Positions 16,173-24,115 of a stretch of DNA of 32,575 nucleotides are shown here, one piece after another. The position numbers and the translations under genes are program-made. Within the stretch, counting starts at the first letter, position 1, and each line of letters begins with the position of its first letter. Source of the stretch: a bacterium (GTDB taxonomy: Bacteria; Bdellovibrionota_C; UBA2361; RFPC01); NCBI GenBank assembly GCA_030428205.1, contig JAUIBK010000036.1:1-32575 (forward strand). Direction: 5' to 3'. The notes beneath the pieces are model-generated. The model made no database searches and was not told the origin of the DNA. It worked only from the letters and a program-made list of their open reading frames with translations.

Positions 16173-17402
16173 CTATCCGGCCGAGCGAGCTAGAGGCGGA
16201 TTTGAAGCTTCTGATGTCTGCTCTGGAAAAAACTGCTCACGAACCGTTATCCCAGCTTGAGCAGCACCACGTTTAAGCTCATCAATTAATAATTGCTGTT
16301 TTTTTCGGAGCTCTACCCGATTTTGCCAAGCGCTGCTAAGTGTAGTGGCAAGGGAAGTAGGCGTCATTGTGCCAAGCTCAATGCCGTACTCTTCGCAGTT
16401 AAGAAGCCTCATAAATCCTCTCACTTTAGGTGCGTAGATAAGGCCCACAATCGGAGCTCTTACGGCTGAGGCGAGTACAAGCGAGTGAAAGCGCATGCCA
16501 ATCAGGAGCTCAGTTCGCTCCATAGCGCACTGGATATCGTGACTGAGATACTTACTATTATGGATAACTTTGGCTCCAATTTGGCCAGCAAGTTCATAGG
16601 TAAAAGGCTCATCCATCGGTTGGGTACAAAAGAGGACAAACTGAACGGGTTCTTGTTGCTTTGATGCGAACTGCTGTAATCCTTGGGCAAGATCGGATAA
16701 GAAGCGCGATTTGTCAGCGATACGTTCTTCTGGTTTAAGCCACGAATCAATGTATTTGGTGACATTAATACCGAGTGTGGGACGCTCAAGAGAGATACTT
16801 TCTTCACGATAAATCTCAGCTGCTCGTTCTTTTGAAGAGACCGGGTTAAGAAAGGCGGCATCTCCAGTTACTTCTATCGGCTTAGTCACACCAATTTCAC
16901 GTGCAAGATCTCTACTGTCGTTTTCCCTCATGATCACAAGATCGCTTCCGTTAATCACAAAGCGTGCAAAGAGCCTACTCCAAAAACTTGGAAAAGGTCC
17001 GATTCCACAGCTGTAACACACCATCTTACACCCAGTGAGCTTTGCCCAAGGGACAAGGAAGATGAGCGTAATAAGAAAATTAAACGCTGGATTCCACAGA
17101 TTTTTTCCGAAGATAATACCATCGCAGATAAGAGCTATATCGCTCTTTGCAATGCACCGCATGGTAGGAATGCCAAGAAGTCTCAAGCTTCCTGTCCACG
17201 GCATAACGTTTATCCCTTTTACGTTATACTGTTTGCCGTAGTTATCATCGATAAATTGCGGGGTAATGCTCGGCACATAAAACTCAGCTGTCGGAAGCTC
17301 CTTTGAGAGCACATCAAGTATGCCCGACATAATAGCTGCATCGCCGAGATTTCGACCTGAATTATTGCCGAGGAGCGTGATACGGGGGCAATTGCCTTTC
17401 AT
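16173..17402 (-). CDS. Polysaccharide pyruvyl transferase family protein
   Basis: The 409-residue protein has the two-lobed GT-B-like layout of this family (CsaB, WcaK, AmsJ relatives), which add pyruvate from PEP to surface-glycan sugars. Visible features: LLGNNSGRNLGDAAIMSG at the N-terminus, the CYSCGIGPF segment, VIMRENDSRDLAREIG in the middle, VTGDAAFLNP, and the C-terminal MRFHSLVLASAVRAPIVGLIYAPKV, which carries the family's near-invariant MRFH and YAPKV. A weakly hydrophobic segment (FNFLITLIFLVPWAKL) may contact the membrane. It lies 18 bases after the MBL gene, probably in one operon. Confidence 0.88.
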   Translation of the reverse strand: MKGNCPRITLLGNNSGRNLGDAAIMSGILDVLSKELPTAEFYVPSITPQFIDDNYGKQYNVKGINVMPWTGSLRLLGIPTMRCIAKSDIALICDGIIFGKNLWNPAFNFLITLIFLVPWAKLTGCKMVCYSCGIGPFPSFWSRLFARFVINGSDLVIMRENDSRDLAREIGVTKPIEVTGDAAFLNPVSSKERAAEIYREESISLERPTLGINVTKYIDSWLKPEERIADKSRFLSDLAQGLQQFASKQQEPVQFVLFCTQPMDEPFTYELAGQIGAKVIHNSKYLSHDIQCAMERTELLIGMRFHSLVLASAVRAPIVGLIYAPKVRGFMRLLNCEEYGIELGTMTPTSLATTLSSAWQNRVELRKKQQLLIDELKRGAAQAGITVREQFFPEQTSEASNPPLARSAG

Positions 17403-17420
17403 GGTACTACCTTTTCTTTC

Positions 17421-18125
17421 CTAAAATGAGTGTGTTTGTCCTGGCTCAAGCACAAGAGTTTCAATCCCAAGCGCGTTACACGCCGTTGTGAATTCTTCGG
17501 CTGTTCCAGTTAAGAGATCAAAAGTTTTGTAGTGAATAGGAATCGCGAGTTTGCAGCCAATAAGTTTTGCAGCTTGGGCAGCTTCTTGTGGGCCCATCGT
17601 GAAACAATCACCGATTGGAAGAAGAGCAATTTCAGGCTGGTATTGATTCTTGATGAGTTCCATATCTTGAAAAAGACAGGTATCTCCAGCGTGGTAAATA
17701 TTTCGTGTGCCATCACCAAGCACAACCCCACACGCTTCTCCAGCATAAACGGCACCATTTGGAGTGTCGTAGGAGCTAGAGTGAAAAGCATTGGTGAGTG
17801 TTACCGTTAGTCCGTTCCAAGAGATAGTTCCACCTTTGTTCATGGGGAAAGTTTGCTCAGCAGCGACGCCTTCTTGTTGCATAAGGACGGCAAGTTCATA
17901 GGTGGCTGCTATTTTCGAGCCGTACTTTTTAGCATAACGAGAAGCTTCACTTGCGTGATCAGCGTGCCCGTGAGTCAGGGCAATGAAATCAAGCTTATCA
18001 GGTGTCTTTAACGCCTCTGGGCAAGAGGGGTTGCCTTCGAGCCACGGATCGATGGCAATAACATGCTCGCCGGCATGAAAAAAAACTGCAGAGTGACCAG
18101 CAAAAGTAATGGATTCAATACTCAT
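17421..18125 (-). CDS. Metal-dependent hydrolase, UPF0173 / metallo-beta-lactamase fold
   Basis: The 234-residue product is full-length for the UPF0173 family. THGHADH at residues 51-57 is the metal-binding HxHxDH motif; further ligands are the His of NAFHSSS, the Asp of YHAGDTCLF, and the late His of AIPIHYKTF. N-terminal GHSAVFF and IDPWLEGNP are typical. The in vivo substrate of UPF0173 enzymes is not known to me. It is the first gene of a minus-strand pair with the pyruvyltransferase-like gene. Confidence 0.92.
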   Translation of the reverse strand: MSIESITFAGHSAVFFHAGEHVIAIDPWLEGNPSCPEALKTPDKLDFIALTHGHADHASEASRYAKKYGSKIAATYELAVLMQQEGVAAEQTFPMNKGGTISWNGLTVTLTNAFHSSSYDTPNGAVYAGEACGVVLGDGTRNIYHAGDTCLFQDMELIKNQYQPEIALLPIGDCFTMGPQEAAQAAKLIGCKLAIPIHYKTFDLLTGTAEEFTTACNALGIETLVLEPGQTHSF

Positions 18126-18259
18126 CGTGGGGCTCCTTGGTGAAATGGATAAATCGGCACGATAATAGTCGATTTAAACCGGAGAGGCCAGAAAGGAGGA
18201 GTTTTCTTCTTGTTAGGGAGAGGGGAGGGCGATTTCGATCGATGGAGTTGAAATAATTT

Positions 18260-18333
18260 TAACGCGAAGTACGCGAAGACCGCGAAGGGGGATTTTGATC
18301 AACTACTTCGCGTACTTCGCGTACTTCGCGTTA
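18260..18333. repeat. 28-bp inverted repeat built of CGCGAAG units
   Basis: Arm 18260-18287 and arm 18306-18333 are reverse complements over 28 bases with two mismatches and an 18-base loop. Each arm is itself three tandem copies of a nine-base unit close to ACGCGAAGT. Flanking A/T (AATTTT before, AAAAAATT after) extends the symmetry. It lies between purN and the MBL gene, both minus strand. Palindromes built of short CGCGAAG-like tandem units look like a dispersed intergenic repeat. Confidence 0.85.
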
Positions 18334-18364
18334 AAAAATTCACTCTTATTTTTTAGCTGCTGTC

Positions 18365-19024
18365 TTAAGCCACATCCAGCGAAACAAGAAAACCATTCTC
18401 TTTTGCTGATTGCCGAGACGCAGGTGAGTAGGAGACCTTTCTATCGAGCCCAAGACTTATCTCACCAGCTGCAATTTGATTAACACACCAAGGATATAAC
18501 TTGTGCTCAAAGGTAAGTAGTTTTTGGGAGAGAGAATCTGGTGTATCTCCTGGCTCGATAGCACAAGTGGCTTGAGCAATTACAGGGCCAGTATCAACTT
18601 CAACATCTACAAAGTGTACCGAGCAGCCGTGAAGGGTGTCACCGTTATCAATTGCTCGCTTATGAGTATCAAGTCCTGGGTACTTAGGGAGTAAAGAGGG
18701 GTGGATATTGATGACTTTTCCGAAGTTTTTCGTCACAAAGTCAGGCTCAAGAATTTGCATGTACCCTGCAAGGACGATGAGATCTGGGCTCGATTCTAGA
18801 GCCGAAGAGTAGATGGCTTCTTTTTGAGCAAGCACAGAGCCGAGCTCTTTTTGTGAAAATGCGTCAATAGGAATCCCGAGCGAGGAGGCTTTTCTGAGCC
18901 CTAAGGCTTTAACTTTATTGGATATTACCTTAGTAATGGAGAAGTGCTCAGCTTGCTCAGCAAGGCTCTCAAAGTTTGAGCCTCGGCCCGAGAGGAGTAC
19001 TACGACTGAAAAATCCTTTGCCAT
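18365..19024 (-). CDS. purN: Phosphoribosylglycinamide formyltransferase
   Basis: The 219-residue product performs the third step of purine synthesis, moving a formyl group from 10-formyl-THF to GAR. LLSGRGSNFESL at about 10-21 binds the phosphate. The catalytic triad N106, H108 (INIHPSLLPKYPG) and D144 (VEVDTGPVIAQ) falls at the same positions as in the E. coli enzyme. The fold and length fit PurN; the C-terminal tail after 195 is slightly long. It is alone on the minus strand, with no other purine genes nearby. Confidence 0.96.
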   Translation of the reverse strand: MAKDFSVVVLLSGRGSNFESLAEQAEHFSITKVISNKVKALGLRKASSLGIPIDAFSQKELGSVLAQKEAIYSSALESSPDLIVLAGYMQILEPDFVTKNFGKVINIHPSLLPKYPGLDTHKRAIDNGDTLHGCSVHFVDVEVDTGPVIAQATCAIEPGDTPDSLSQKLLTFEHKLYPWCVNQIAAGEISLGLDRKVSYSPASRQSAKENGFLVSLDVA

Positions 19025-19122
19025 CTTCGCTGAATCTTAAACTGAGATAGTCATTTCCCAATATACGTGGTGTGTGAGATCATATCCGTATCAGATTTCT
19101 CAATGAGAAACGAGGTCTCTCT

Positions 19123-19449
19123 ATGAAACAGTATCTCCTTCTTAGCTTCCTCCTTTGCCCCACCATAGTCTTGGCAGATGGTATGGATATGCCCTCAGCT
19201 CCAACGGTCCAAGAACCAGAGGTTGAGCCCGTTGAGCTCGATAAACGCCTTCCTCCATATATGCCAGGTCAAAAGGTTAACCTCGGTGGGCATAAGATGA
19301 GAGCGTGGTCTACCTCTGGTCCTGTACCAGTCTCTCCAACACCCCCGAAAGCCCCTGAGGTTCCAAAATCTCCAGAAGAATACGGCTCAAACAAAGATAT
19401 CTCTGTGATTGTGGATAGGAGAGGGGATAAAGTAGATGAGTCGCAATAG
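19123..19449 (+). CDS. Small secreted proline-rich protein of unknown function
   Basis: The 108-residue product has a signal peptide (MKQYLLLSFLLCPTIVLADG, cleavage after about ALA/D-like LAD). The mature part is about 90 residues, low in complexity, with Pro, Glu and Val clusters (APTVQEPEVEPVELDK, VSPTPPKAPEVPKSPEE). Probably disordered and periplasmic. It overlaps the start of the yciH gene by 14 bases, so the pair is co-transcribed although no functional link is evident. No family recognised. Confidence 0.7.
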   Translation: MKQYLLLSFLLCPTIVLADGMDMPSAPTVQEPEVEPVELDKRLPPYMPGQKVNLGGHKMRAWSTSGPVPVSPTPPKAPEVPKSPEEYGSNKDISVIVDRRGDKVDESQ

Positions 19450-19795
19450 GCTCGAAGGCTTAGTCTATTCAACCGAGCACGGTCGAACCTGTCCTGAGTG
19501 TGCTCAACCAATCAAGCAGTGTACGTGTACATCCGACAAGCCTGTTGTTATAGGCGATGGAGTCGTCCGTCTTATGCTTGAAAGAAAAGGACGCAAGGGA
19601 AAAGGAGTTACTCTTGTTACTGGTGTTCCACTTGAACATGTTGAGCTCAAAGCTCTTGGTAAAGAACTGAAGCAAAAGTGTGGAACAGGCGGAACGGTCA
19701 AAGATGGTGTCATCGAGATCCAAGGTGATCAGCGGACTCTACTAGAAAAAGAGCTTGCCAAGAGGGGATGGACCGTTAAACGATCTGGTGGGTGA
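19436..19795 (+). CDS. yciH: SUI1/eIF1-like translation factor (YciH family)
   Basis: The 119-residue product has a short N-terminal CPECxxPxxxCTC zinc-knuckle-like segment (residues about 20-32), then the SUI1 domain: RKGRKGKGVTLVTGV (basic loop that contacts the ribosome) and LKQKCGTGGTVKDGVIEIQG, the family signature. Bacterial YciH resembles eIF1 and affects start-site fidelity in vitro; its role in cells is not settled. It is followed after five bases by the convergent cutA. Confidence 0.94.
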   Translation: MSRNRLEGLVYSTEHGRTCPECAQPIKQCTCTSDKPVVIGDGVVRLMLERKGRKGKGVTLVTGVPLEHVELKALGKELKQKCGTGGTVKDGVIEIQGDQRTLLEKELAKRGWTVKRSGG

Positions 19796-19800
19796 GTCCT

Positions 19801-20115
19801 CTAGAGGGTCACTTCGTTTATCCATTTGAGGTAGCTTGGAGCAACAACGCTTGCCTCAAAGGCGACAAACTCAGGGGTATCGTAGCTGTGAAGTTCTAGG
19901 ACACGACTCTCGAGTTTCTCAACGAGTTCGCTTCTTGTCTTACAAATCAGGAGAACCTCAGAAGACTCTTGTATCTCTCCCTGCCATGTATAGATCGAAC
20001 GGCAGGGGGGCATGATGTTTATACAAGCTACAAGCTGCTCGGATACCAGGGTTTTGGCCAAGGTGCTGGCTTCCTCGTTATTTGGGCAAGTTGTAAAAAT
20101 AACTGATGTTTTCAT
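19801..20115 (-). CDS. cutA: Divalent-cation tolerance protein CutA
   Basis: The 104-residue product matches the trimeric, PII-like CutA fold. Conserved features are TTCPNNEEASTLAKTLV, ACINIMPPCRSIYTWQG and HSYDTPEFVAF. CutA is linked to copper tolerance in E. coli, but its general function is unclear. Its stop lies six bases from the convergent yciH stop, so the two transcripts meet with no room for a separate terminator. Confidence 0.94.
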   Translation of the reverse strand: MKTSVIFTTCPNNEEASTLAKTLVSEQLVACINIMPPCRSIYTWQGEIQESSEVLLICKTRSELVEKLESRVLELHSYDTPEFVAFEASVVAPSYLKWINEVTL

Positions 20116-20249
20116 AGCTAAGGCTCCACAGGGCTTTAAGGTGTCCCTTTACACGAAAAATGGTATACCTGTGGCTGATGCAGATGCAAGCTGGCTAGTC
20201 TTACCGCCGTGCTTGCTCTTTCAGCTGATTGTCTTTTCGGGAGCTTATT

Positions 20250-20705
20250 ATGATCCGTGCTGCTTTCCAGGGCCTGGTTGTTTTCATTTTTCTACTCACT
20301 GGTTCTTCTCTCTGTTTTGCAGCAGACAAAGAACCATCGATACCATCGACTCTCTCTGGAACATATTCTGGTGGAAATGAGGGAAGAGCCATTGATAGCG
20401 GCTATGATGTTTTTAGTCAGGATCCAAACCCAATCTCTGGCTCTGTATCCAAGCATGGTAATGACCTGGTCGTGAAAGTCTTTAATAACTCAGAAGATAA
20501 GTACCGCGTAACCTTCAAGCTCATTCAGTACGGAGATCGTGGAAATAAGGTAAAGAGTGATTCTTTCTCTTACACACTTGATGGAGGAGAATCACGAGAG
20601 CGAACCTATAAGCGACGTTCCACAACGAAGCACGAGGAGCTGAAGGTTGAAAACTGGAGAAAGCTTGGCGGCAGTAAGCCTAAGGATGAGGCTAAAGAAG
20701 AGTAA
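20250..20705 (+). CDS. Small secreted protein of unknown function
   Basis: ATG at 20250 follows GGGAG at good spacing and opens a signal peptide (IRAAFQGLVVFIFLLTG, cleavage near CFAADK). The mature protein is about 125 residues. Its middle (PISGSVSKHGNDLVVKVFNNSEDKY to about residue 120) looks like one beta-sandwich domain; the tail is charged (KPKDEAKEE). Family not recognised. It lies 15 bases upstream of mrp in the same direction. Confidence 0.72.
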   Translation: MIRAAFQGLVVFIFLLTGSSLCFAADKEPSIPSTLSGTYSGGNEGRAIDSGYDVFSQDPNPISGSVSKHGNDLVVKVFNNSEDKYRVTFKLIQYGDRGNKVKSDSFSYTLDGGESRERTYKRRSTTKHEELKVENWRKLGGSKPKDEAKEE

Positions 20706-20720
20706 TTCATAATCGGTAGT

Positions 20721-21509
20721 ATGCAAATCATGAAACATATCGTTCCTGTTGTCTCTGGAAAGGGTGGGGTTGGGAAATCAACCGTTGCCGCTAACCTTGC
20801 TATTGCGCTTGCAAATACTGGCGCTAAGGTCGCTTTAATTGATGCTGACTTCTACGGCCCGAGTGTTCCTACGCTCTTTGGAGGGGGAAACATTCAAGTA
20901 GATCACGAACAGAAACTTATTCCACCTGAAAAGTTTGGTGTGAAATATGTCTCGCTCGCGTTTTTCTTACAGAATCCTGATGATGCCGTTATCTGGCGTG
21001 GCCCGATGTTTAACAAAGCGCTCAATCAACTCTTCCAAGATGTAAATTGGGGAAATGTTGATTATTGCATTGTTGATATGCCACCAGGTACCGGTGATGC
21101 CCAGATTTCTCTTTGTCAAATGACACAACTCTCAGGAGCTGTGGTTGTAACGACTCCTCAAGAGGTAGCGCTCGCAGATGTGAGAAAGGCCATTAGCATG
21201 CTCGGAAAAATGGATGTTGATGTGCTCGGTATTGTTGAGAATATGTCGGGTTTTATTGCGCCTGATGGCACAAGGCACGATATCTTCGGCTCTGGTGGTG
21301 GAGTAGCGCTTGCTGAGAGACTCCAGGTGCCTCTCCTTGCTCAACTTCCGCTCGATCCTGCTATCAGAGAGGGGGGAGATATAGGAGTTCCAGCGATTAC
21401 CCAGGAAGGTTCAAGCATTTCAGAGCCTTTTAGCCAGCTGGCATTGAAAATCTTAGAGATTCTTGATAAAAAATCCCACTCTGGCCAGCAAACTGCTGTC
21501 GTGAATTAG
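20721..21509 (+). CDS. mrp: Mrp/NBP35 (ApbC)-family Fe-S carrier ATPase
   Basis: The 262-residue product is the P-loop scaffold that carries Fe-S clusters. The deviant Walker A is SGKGGVGKST with K14 and K19; DADFYGPSVPTLFG, WRGPMFNKALNQ and DMPPGTGDAQIS are family signatures. It lacks the N-terminal MIP18 (DUF59) domain. Where many members have a CPxCG cluster-binding pair after ENMS, this one has GFIAPDGTRHDIFG without cysteines, as some known Mrp variants do, so cluster binding is uncertain. secG follows after 23 bases. Confidence 0.93.
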   Translation: MQIMKHIVPVVSGKGGVGKSTVAANLAIALANTGAKVALIDADFYGPSVPTLFGGGNIQVDHEQKLIPPEKFGVKYVSLAFFLQNPDDAVIWRGPMFNKALNQLFQDVNWGNVDYCIVDMPPGTGDAQISLCQMTQLSGAVVVTTPQEVALADVRKAISMLGKMDVDVLGIVENMSGFIAPDGTRHDIFGSGGGVALAERLQVPLLAQLPLDPAIREGGDIGVPAITQEGSSISEPFSQLALKILEILDKKSHSGQQTAVVN

Positions 21510-21532
21510 CAGAACTTTTCGGATAAGACTTC

Positions 21533-22000
21533 ATGTATTTCTACGTTATTCTTTTCGCTCATTGCGCTTTGTGTGCCGTTCTTGTTGGGCTTGTTCTTCT
21601 TCAACAAGGCAAAGGCGCTGATGCCGGCGCAACATTTGGTGGCGGTGGGAGCAACACTGTGTTTGGTGCGGCTGGAGCTGCTGATTTTATAACCAAGCTT
21701 ACAACTTCGCTTGCGATCGGCTTCATGGTTACCTCGATTCTTCTTGTCAATGCATTTCAGAGCACTGACATTGCTTCAGTTGATGTCTCAACAACGGTTG
21801 TTGATCCAACAGCAAACTCTGTGATGCCTCAAGATGCTCCGCCTGTAGAGGTTGAAGTTGAAGAGCTGGCTACAACTGGAGCTGACGAGACGGCACAAGA
21901 AGAACCTGTGGCCGAAAATGCCGCAGCAGCTACGACAGCATCTGCCGAAGAAGCAGAGGCTGCTGTGACTCAAGAAGGAACAGAAGCAGAAAAACAGTAA
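21533..22000 (+). CDS. secG: Preprotein translocase subunit SecG
   Basis: The 155-residue inner-membrane subunit of SecYEG. The N-terminal half has two hydrophobic helices (about 2-20 and 50-70) around the conserved [17 protein letters not shown] and [15 protein letters not shown] loop. From about residue 85 there is a long extension rich in Ala, Glu and Thr ([20 protein letters not shown]) that is longer than in E. coli SecG (110 residues) and probably disordered. A weak hairpin (22005-22015) followed by a T run at 22023-22028 may end the mrp-secG transcript ahead of tRNA-Leu. Confidence 0.93.
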   Translation: MYFYVILFAHCALCAVLVGLVLLQQGKGADAGATFGGGGSNTVFGAAGAADFITKLTTSLAIGFMVTSILLVNAFQSTDIASVDVSTTVVDPTANSVMPQDAPPVEVEVEELATTGADETAQEEPVAENAAAATTASAEEAEAAVTQEGTEAEKQ

Positions 22001-22092
22001 AAATCTCTAGCAGAGGGTAGACTTTTTTCTGTGATTTTTTTATAGGTTAACCTCTTCTTTTATCCACGGGATGTACATCCCAAACCTGATAT

Positions 22093-22177
22093 GCCCAGGT
22101 GGTGGAATTGGTAGACACGCTAGCTTGAGGGGCTAGTGGCCGTTTAGGCCGTGGACGTTCAAGTCGTCTCCTGGGCA
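22093..22177 (+). tRNA. tRNA-Leu (GAG anticodon)
   Basis: An 85-base class II tRNA. The acceptor arms GCCCAGG and CCTGGGC pair over seven bases and A is the discriminator base. The D-loop contains GGTAGAC, and the anticodon stem CTAGC/GCTAG encloses the loop TTGAGGG, giving GAG for CUC/CUU. A long variable arm (TGGCCGTTTAGGCCGTG) and TTCAAGTC T-loop follow. CCA is not encoded. A perfect 14-bp palindrome (22068-22081) precedes it. The last 14 bases recur at 22627-22640. Confidence 0.95.
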
Positions 22178-22640
22178 GTATCTCCACCCCACGTTTGGCT
22201 TCGCCAAAGCGTTGCCCCTGAAAGGGGCATGTATCTCCACCCCATGCTTGGCTTATGAACGCTACTCGCGTTCTTAAAGGAAACTCGCTCCTACGGAGCG
22301 ACCCGTGAAAGGGGCAGGATTCCCACCAAAGTTTGGCTTAGTTGTTGAATTGCGAGCCAGGGATGGCGAGCCCGAACTGACAGGTTCCCGGAGCGTGCAA
22401 AGGCTCAATCCGGATTGATTGAGTCGAGCTAGCCGAGTGCGCAGGTGAGGACAGGATGTCCGAGACAAGCCAAAGAACTCGGTTTCCAGGAGACGATTTG
22501 AACGTTGAAGAAATACTGCAGCGAGGAAACTGACGCTGCGCTAGCTCGCGTCAGCCATGTTTCGTGGCGCCTCTTGTTCGGCTTTGCCTCACATCGCCAC
22601 GATGTCCGAGCACGTTAGTGCGAGGCTCGTCTCCTGGGCA
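22178..22640 (+). repeat. tRNA-linked hairpin-dense block ending in a copy of the tRNA 3' end
   Basis: A 463-bp block that starts right after tRNA-Leu and ends with the tRNA's last 14 bases (22627-22640), so it is flanked by direct repeats like an att-bounded insertion. Positions 22486-22505 are an inverted copy (19 of 20) of tRNA bases 22155-22174. A 24-base unit occurs at 22178-22201, 22231-22254 (2 mismatches) and, diverged, 22317-22339. Perfect hairpins: 22214-22228, 22257-22273, 22285-22301, 22404-22423, 22449-22461, 22530-22554 and 22562-22602 (8-bp stem). No gene is evident. It may be a mobile or repeat element or a structured RNA. Confidence 0.75.
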
Positions 22641-22685
22641 CTCTGCTTCCTCATAGCAGAATATTGCAACAGTCTCATAGCGCTA

Positions 22686-23228
22686 TTACTCATTTACAGA
22701 CTCAGGCCACCGAGCTACTTCAGCCGCAGATAGAGCGGTTTGCTTGGTGTTTGCTAAGGTACAACGAACTAATCGATTGCTGTTTTGATTAAACCTAACG
22801 AGGGATGGCTGAACAACATCTCGAATTCCGTCTTCATGTTTAGTCAGATCAGCTTTGTTGAACGAGAGGGCTAGATAGAGGCGGTTTCTTTTGTTGTTTT
22901 TTTTGCCGTGGAGAATAAGTTTGTCTACTTTTTCTAGGCAGCTAGATCCGTTCGAAACAGTCCTAAAGTCAGAGTAGGGTTGATCGAAGTAGTTAAATTC
23001 AATTAGAGGATTATTTAGAGTAAATTCACTGTCGTCATTGAACGCCGAGAGAGGGGAGTCAACAATAATCTGGAGCCTATCATAATATTTTGAAAGTCCA
23101 TTATACAATCCTTTAGAGGTCTCTGAAACTGCAATTTGGTCACTTGATGAGAGAAGAATAGTGACGAGCGTCTCGGCGTATGATGTGAGTGGGACAAGCG
23201 TGAGAATGAAGAGAAGTAACTGTTTCAT
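22686..23228 (-). CDS. Secreted protein of unknown function
   Basis: The 180-residue product has a clear signal peptide (MKQLLLFILTLVPLTSYAE). The mature part (about 160 residues) shows three cysteines and alternating beta/loop segments with clustered Asn, Ser and Asp (PLIEFNYFDQPYSDFRTVSN), with a basic stretch LHGKKNNKRNRLYL. No family recognised. It is a single gene on the minus strand between the tRNA-linked block and a long non-coding region. Confidence 0.7.
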   Translation of the reverse strand: MKQLLLFILTLVPLTSYAETLVTILLSSSDQIAVSETSKGLYNGLSKYYDRLQIIVDSPLSAFNDDSEFTLNNPLIEFNYFDQPYSDFRTVSNGSSCLEKVDKLILHGKKNNKRNRLYLALSFNKADLTKHEDGIRDVVQPSLVRFNQNSNRLVRCTLANTKQTALSAAEVARWPESVNE

Positions 23229-23718
23229 GATCCTATCCTCCGTGAATAGGCGTTCTTATCCTCAGAGTATTTCAGGGGAAACGGGCTGTCGAGTGGGGAT
23301 GGTAGCAAAGGCACGATAAGCAGAAAAAATCCGTGTTTTTTTCTCTAGAACATTGTCATAACTGTTAGAAAATGGTTATATTCTGGATCGGGTTATTCGG
23401 GTAGGGGATAGTTACCTCACATATGTGTGTAATTCTCTGAGGATTTCACACTTTTCGATTGAAGTACTTCCCATAGAAACAGTTCTTTTTCAGCGTGCGC
23501 TTATCGTGTGGAGGCGTACAGCAATCACTACGTAGAAGCGATAGGATGCCATCTGTCCTATCGAGACCCGTCACTTCTTCATTCATGTAAATTCTTTTTT
23601 TACAGTACCTATGCATAGCATTGGTTTGACTGTGTGCGTTGTCTCGTTTGGAAAGATGGTATCTCAGGATACTTAAGTATTTCTTAGAGGTTTTGTTTCA
23701 CACAGAAAGGAGTGTCGT
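23229..23718. other. Non-coding region with hairpin and palindrome
   Basis: No gene fits in these 490 bases. CGATAGGA (23539-23546) pairs perfectly with 23556-23563 around a nine-base loop. A 12-base perfect palindrome ATACTTAAGTAT lies at 23669-23680, 38 bases before the small-ORF ATG, where a dimeric repressor could bind (inference). No sure promoter was found. The divergent placement means it must hold the promoters for both flanking genes. Confidence 0.5.
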
Positions 23719-23746
23719 ATGTCTCGTTTGCGTACCGCACTCCTTT
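23706..23746 (+). promoter_or_regulatory. Start-site hairpin sequestering the ribosome site of the 87-codon ORF
   Basis: AAAGGAGTG (23706-23714), which contains the ribosome site, is perfectly complementary to 23738-23746 inside the coding sequence; a T-G wobble extends it to 10 pairs. The loop of about 21 bases holds the ATG at 23719, four bases after the arm. This would hide the start from ribosomes until opened. A similar device occurs 410 bases downstream. Confidence 0.6.
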
Positions 23747-23982
23747 GGGGTGCAAGTCTTACCGTAGTGAGTTTGTGTGCTATATGGGCAGTTAGGAAAT
23801 TGCGCAACGACCACACTCGTGGTGTTGCCTTGGCGATCTCGCTACCGACTGTTCTGATGCGCACCTGCTCTGAGCATCTTCTTATCGCGTATTATAGCGA
23901 TGGTGCACTAAGCTTGTCGAGTCAAGTCCTAGGTCGACATCGGCAGGTGGTAAATGACACCGTCAGTTTCGCCGTCTTCTAG
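23719..23982 (+). CDS. Small membrane protein of unknown function
   Basis: The 87-residue frame starts at ATG 23719 behind a strong AAAGGAG. One hydrophobic helix (ALLWGASLTVVSLCAIWAV, about 8-26) follows two arginines, as in small inner-membrane proteins with positive-inside topology. The rest has no recognisable domain; residues 30-60 are also moderately hydrophobic. The good ribosome site and frame length favour a real gene, though nothing else supports it. The start sits in a hairpin loop, suggesting translational control. Confidence 0.5.
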   Translation: MSRLRTALLWGASLTVVSLCAIWAVRKLRNDHTRGVALAISLPTVLMRTCSEHLLIAYYSDGALSLSSQVLGRHRQVVNDTVSFAVF

Positions 23983-24115
23983 GTATGTCTTTTGTTGGGT
24001 CACCTCGTACTTACGAACTGCGCAAAGTCGTGAGTGTTGTGACATTCTGCAAGCACAACCAAAAATCGGACAACTTGAAGTCTGAAGCCAAGAGCCAACT
24101 TCAAGCCAGCCACGA

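Noticed and set aside
20721..21509. Loss of CPxC cysteines in Mrp as a novelty
   Set aside because: An APD-type variant without this pair is known in other Mrp proteins, so it is noted but not counted as unusual.
22001..22030. Intrinsic terminator after secG
   Set aside because: The stem is only four pairs and the T run begins seven bases after it; too weak to list as a feature.
22178..22340. Three spaced repeats as a CRISPR array
   Set aside because: Only three copies, the third strongly diverged, spacing is unequal (53 and 86 bases), the spacers themselves are hairpins and no cas gene is nearby.
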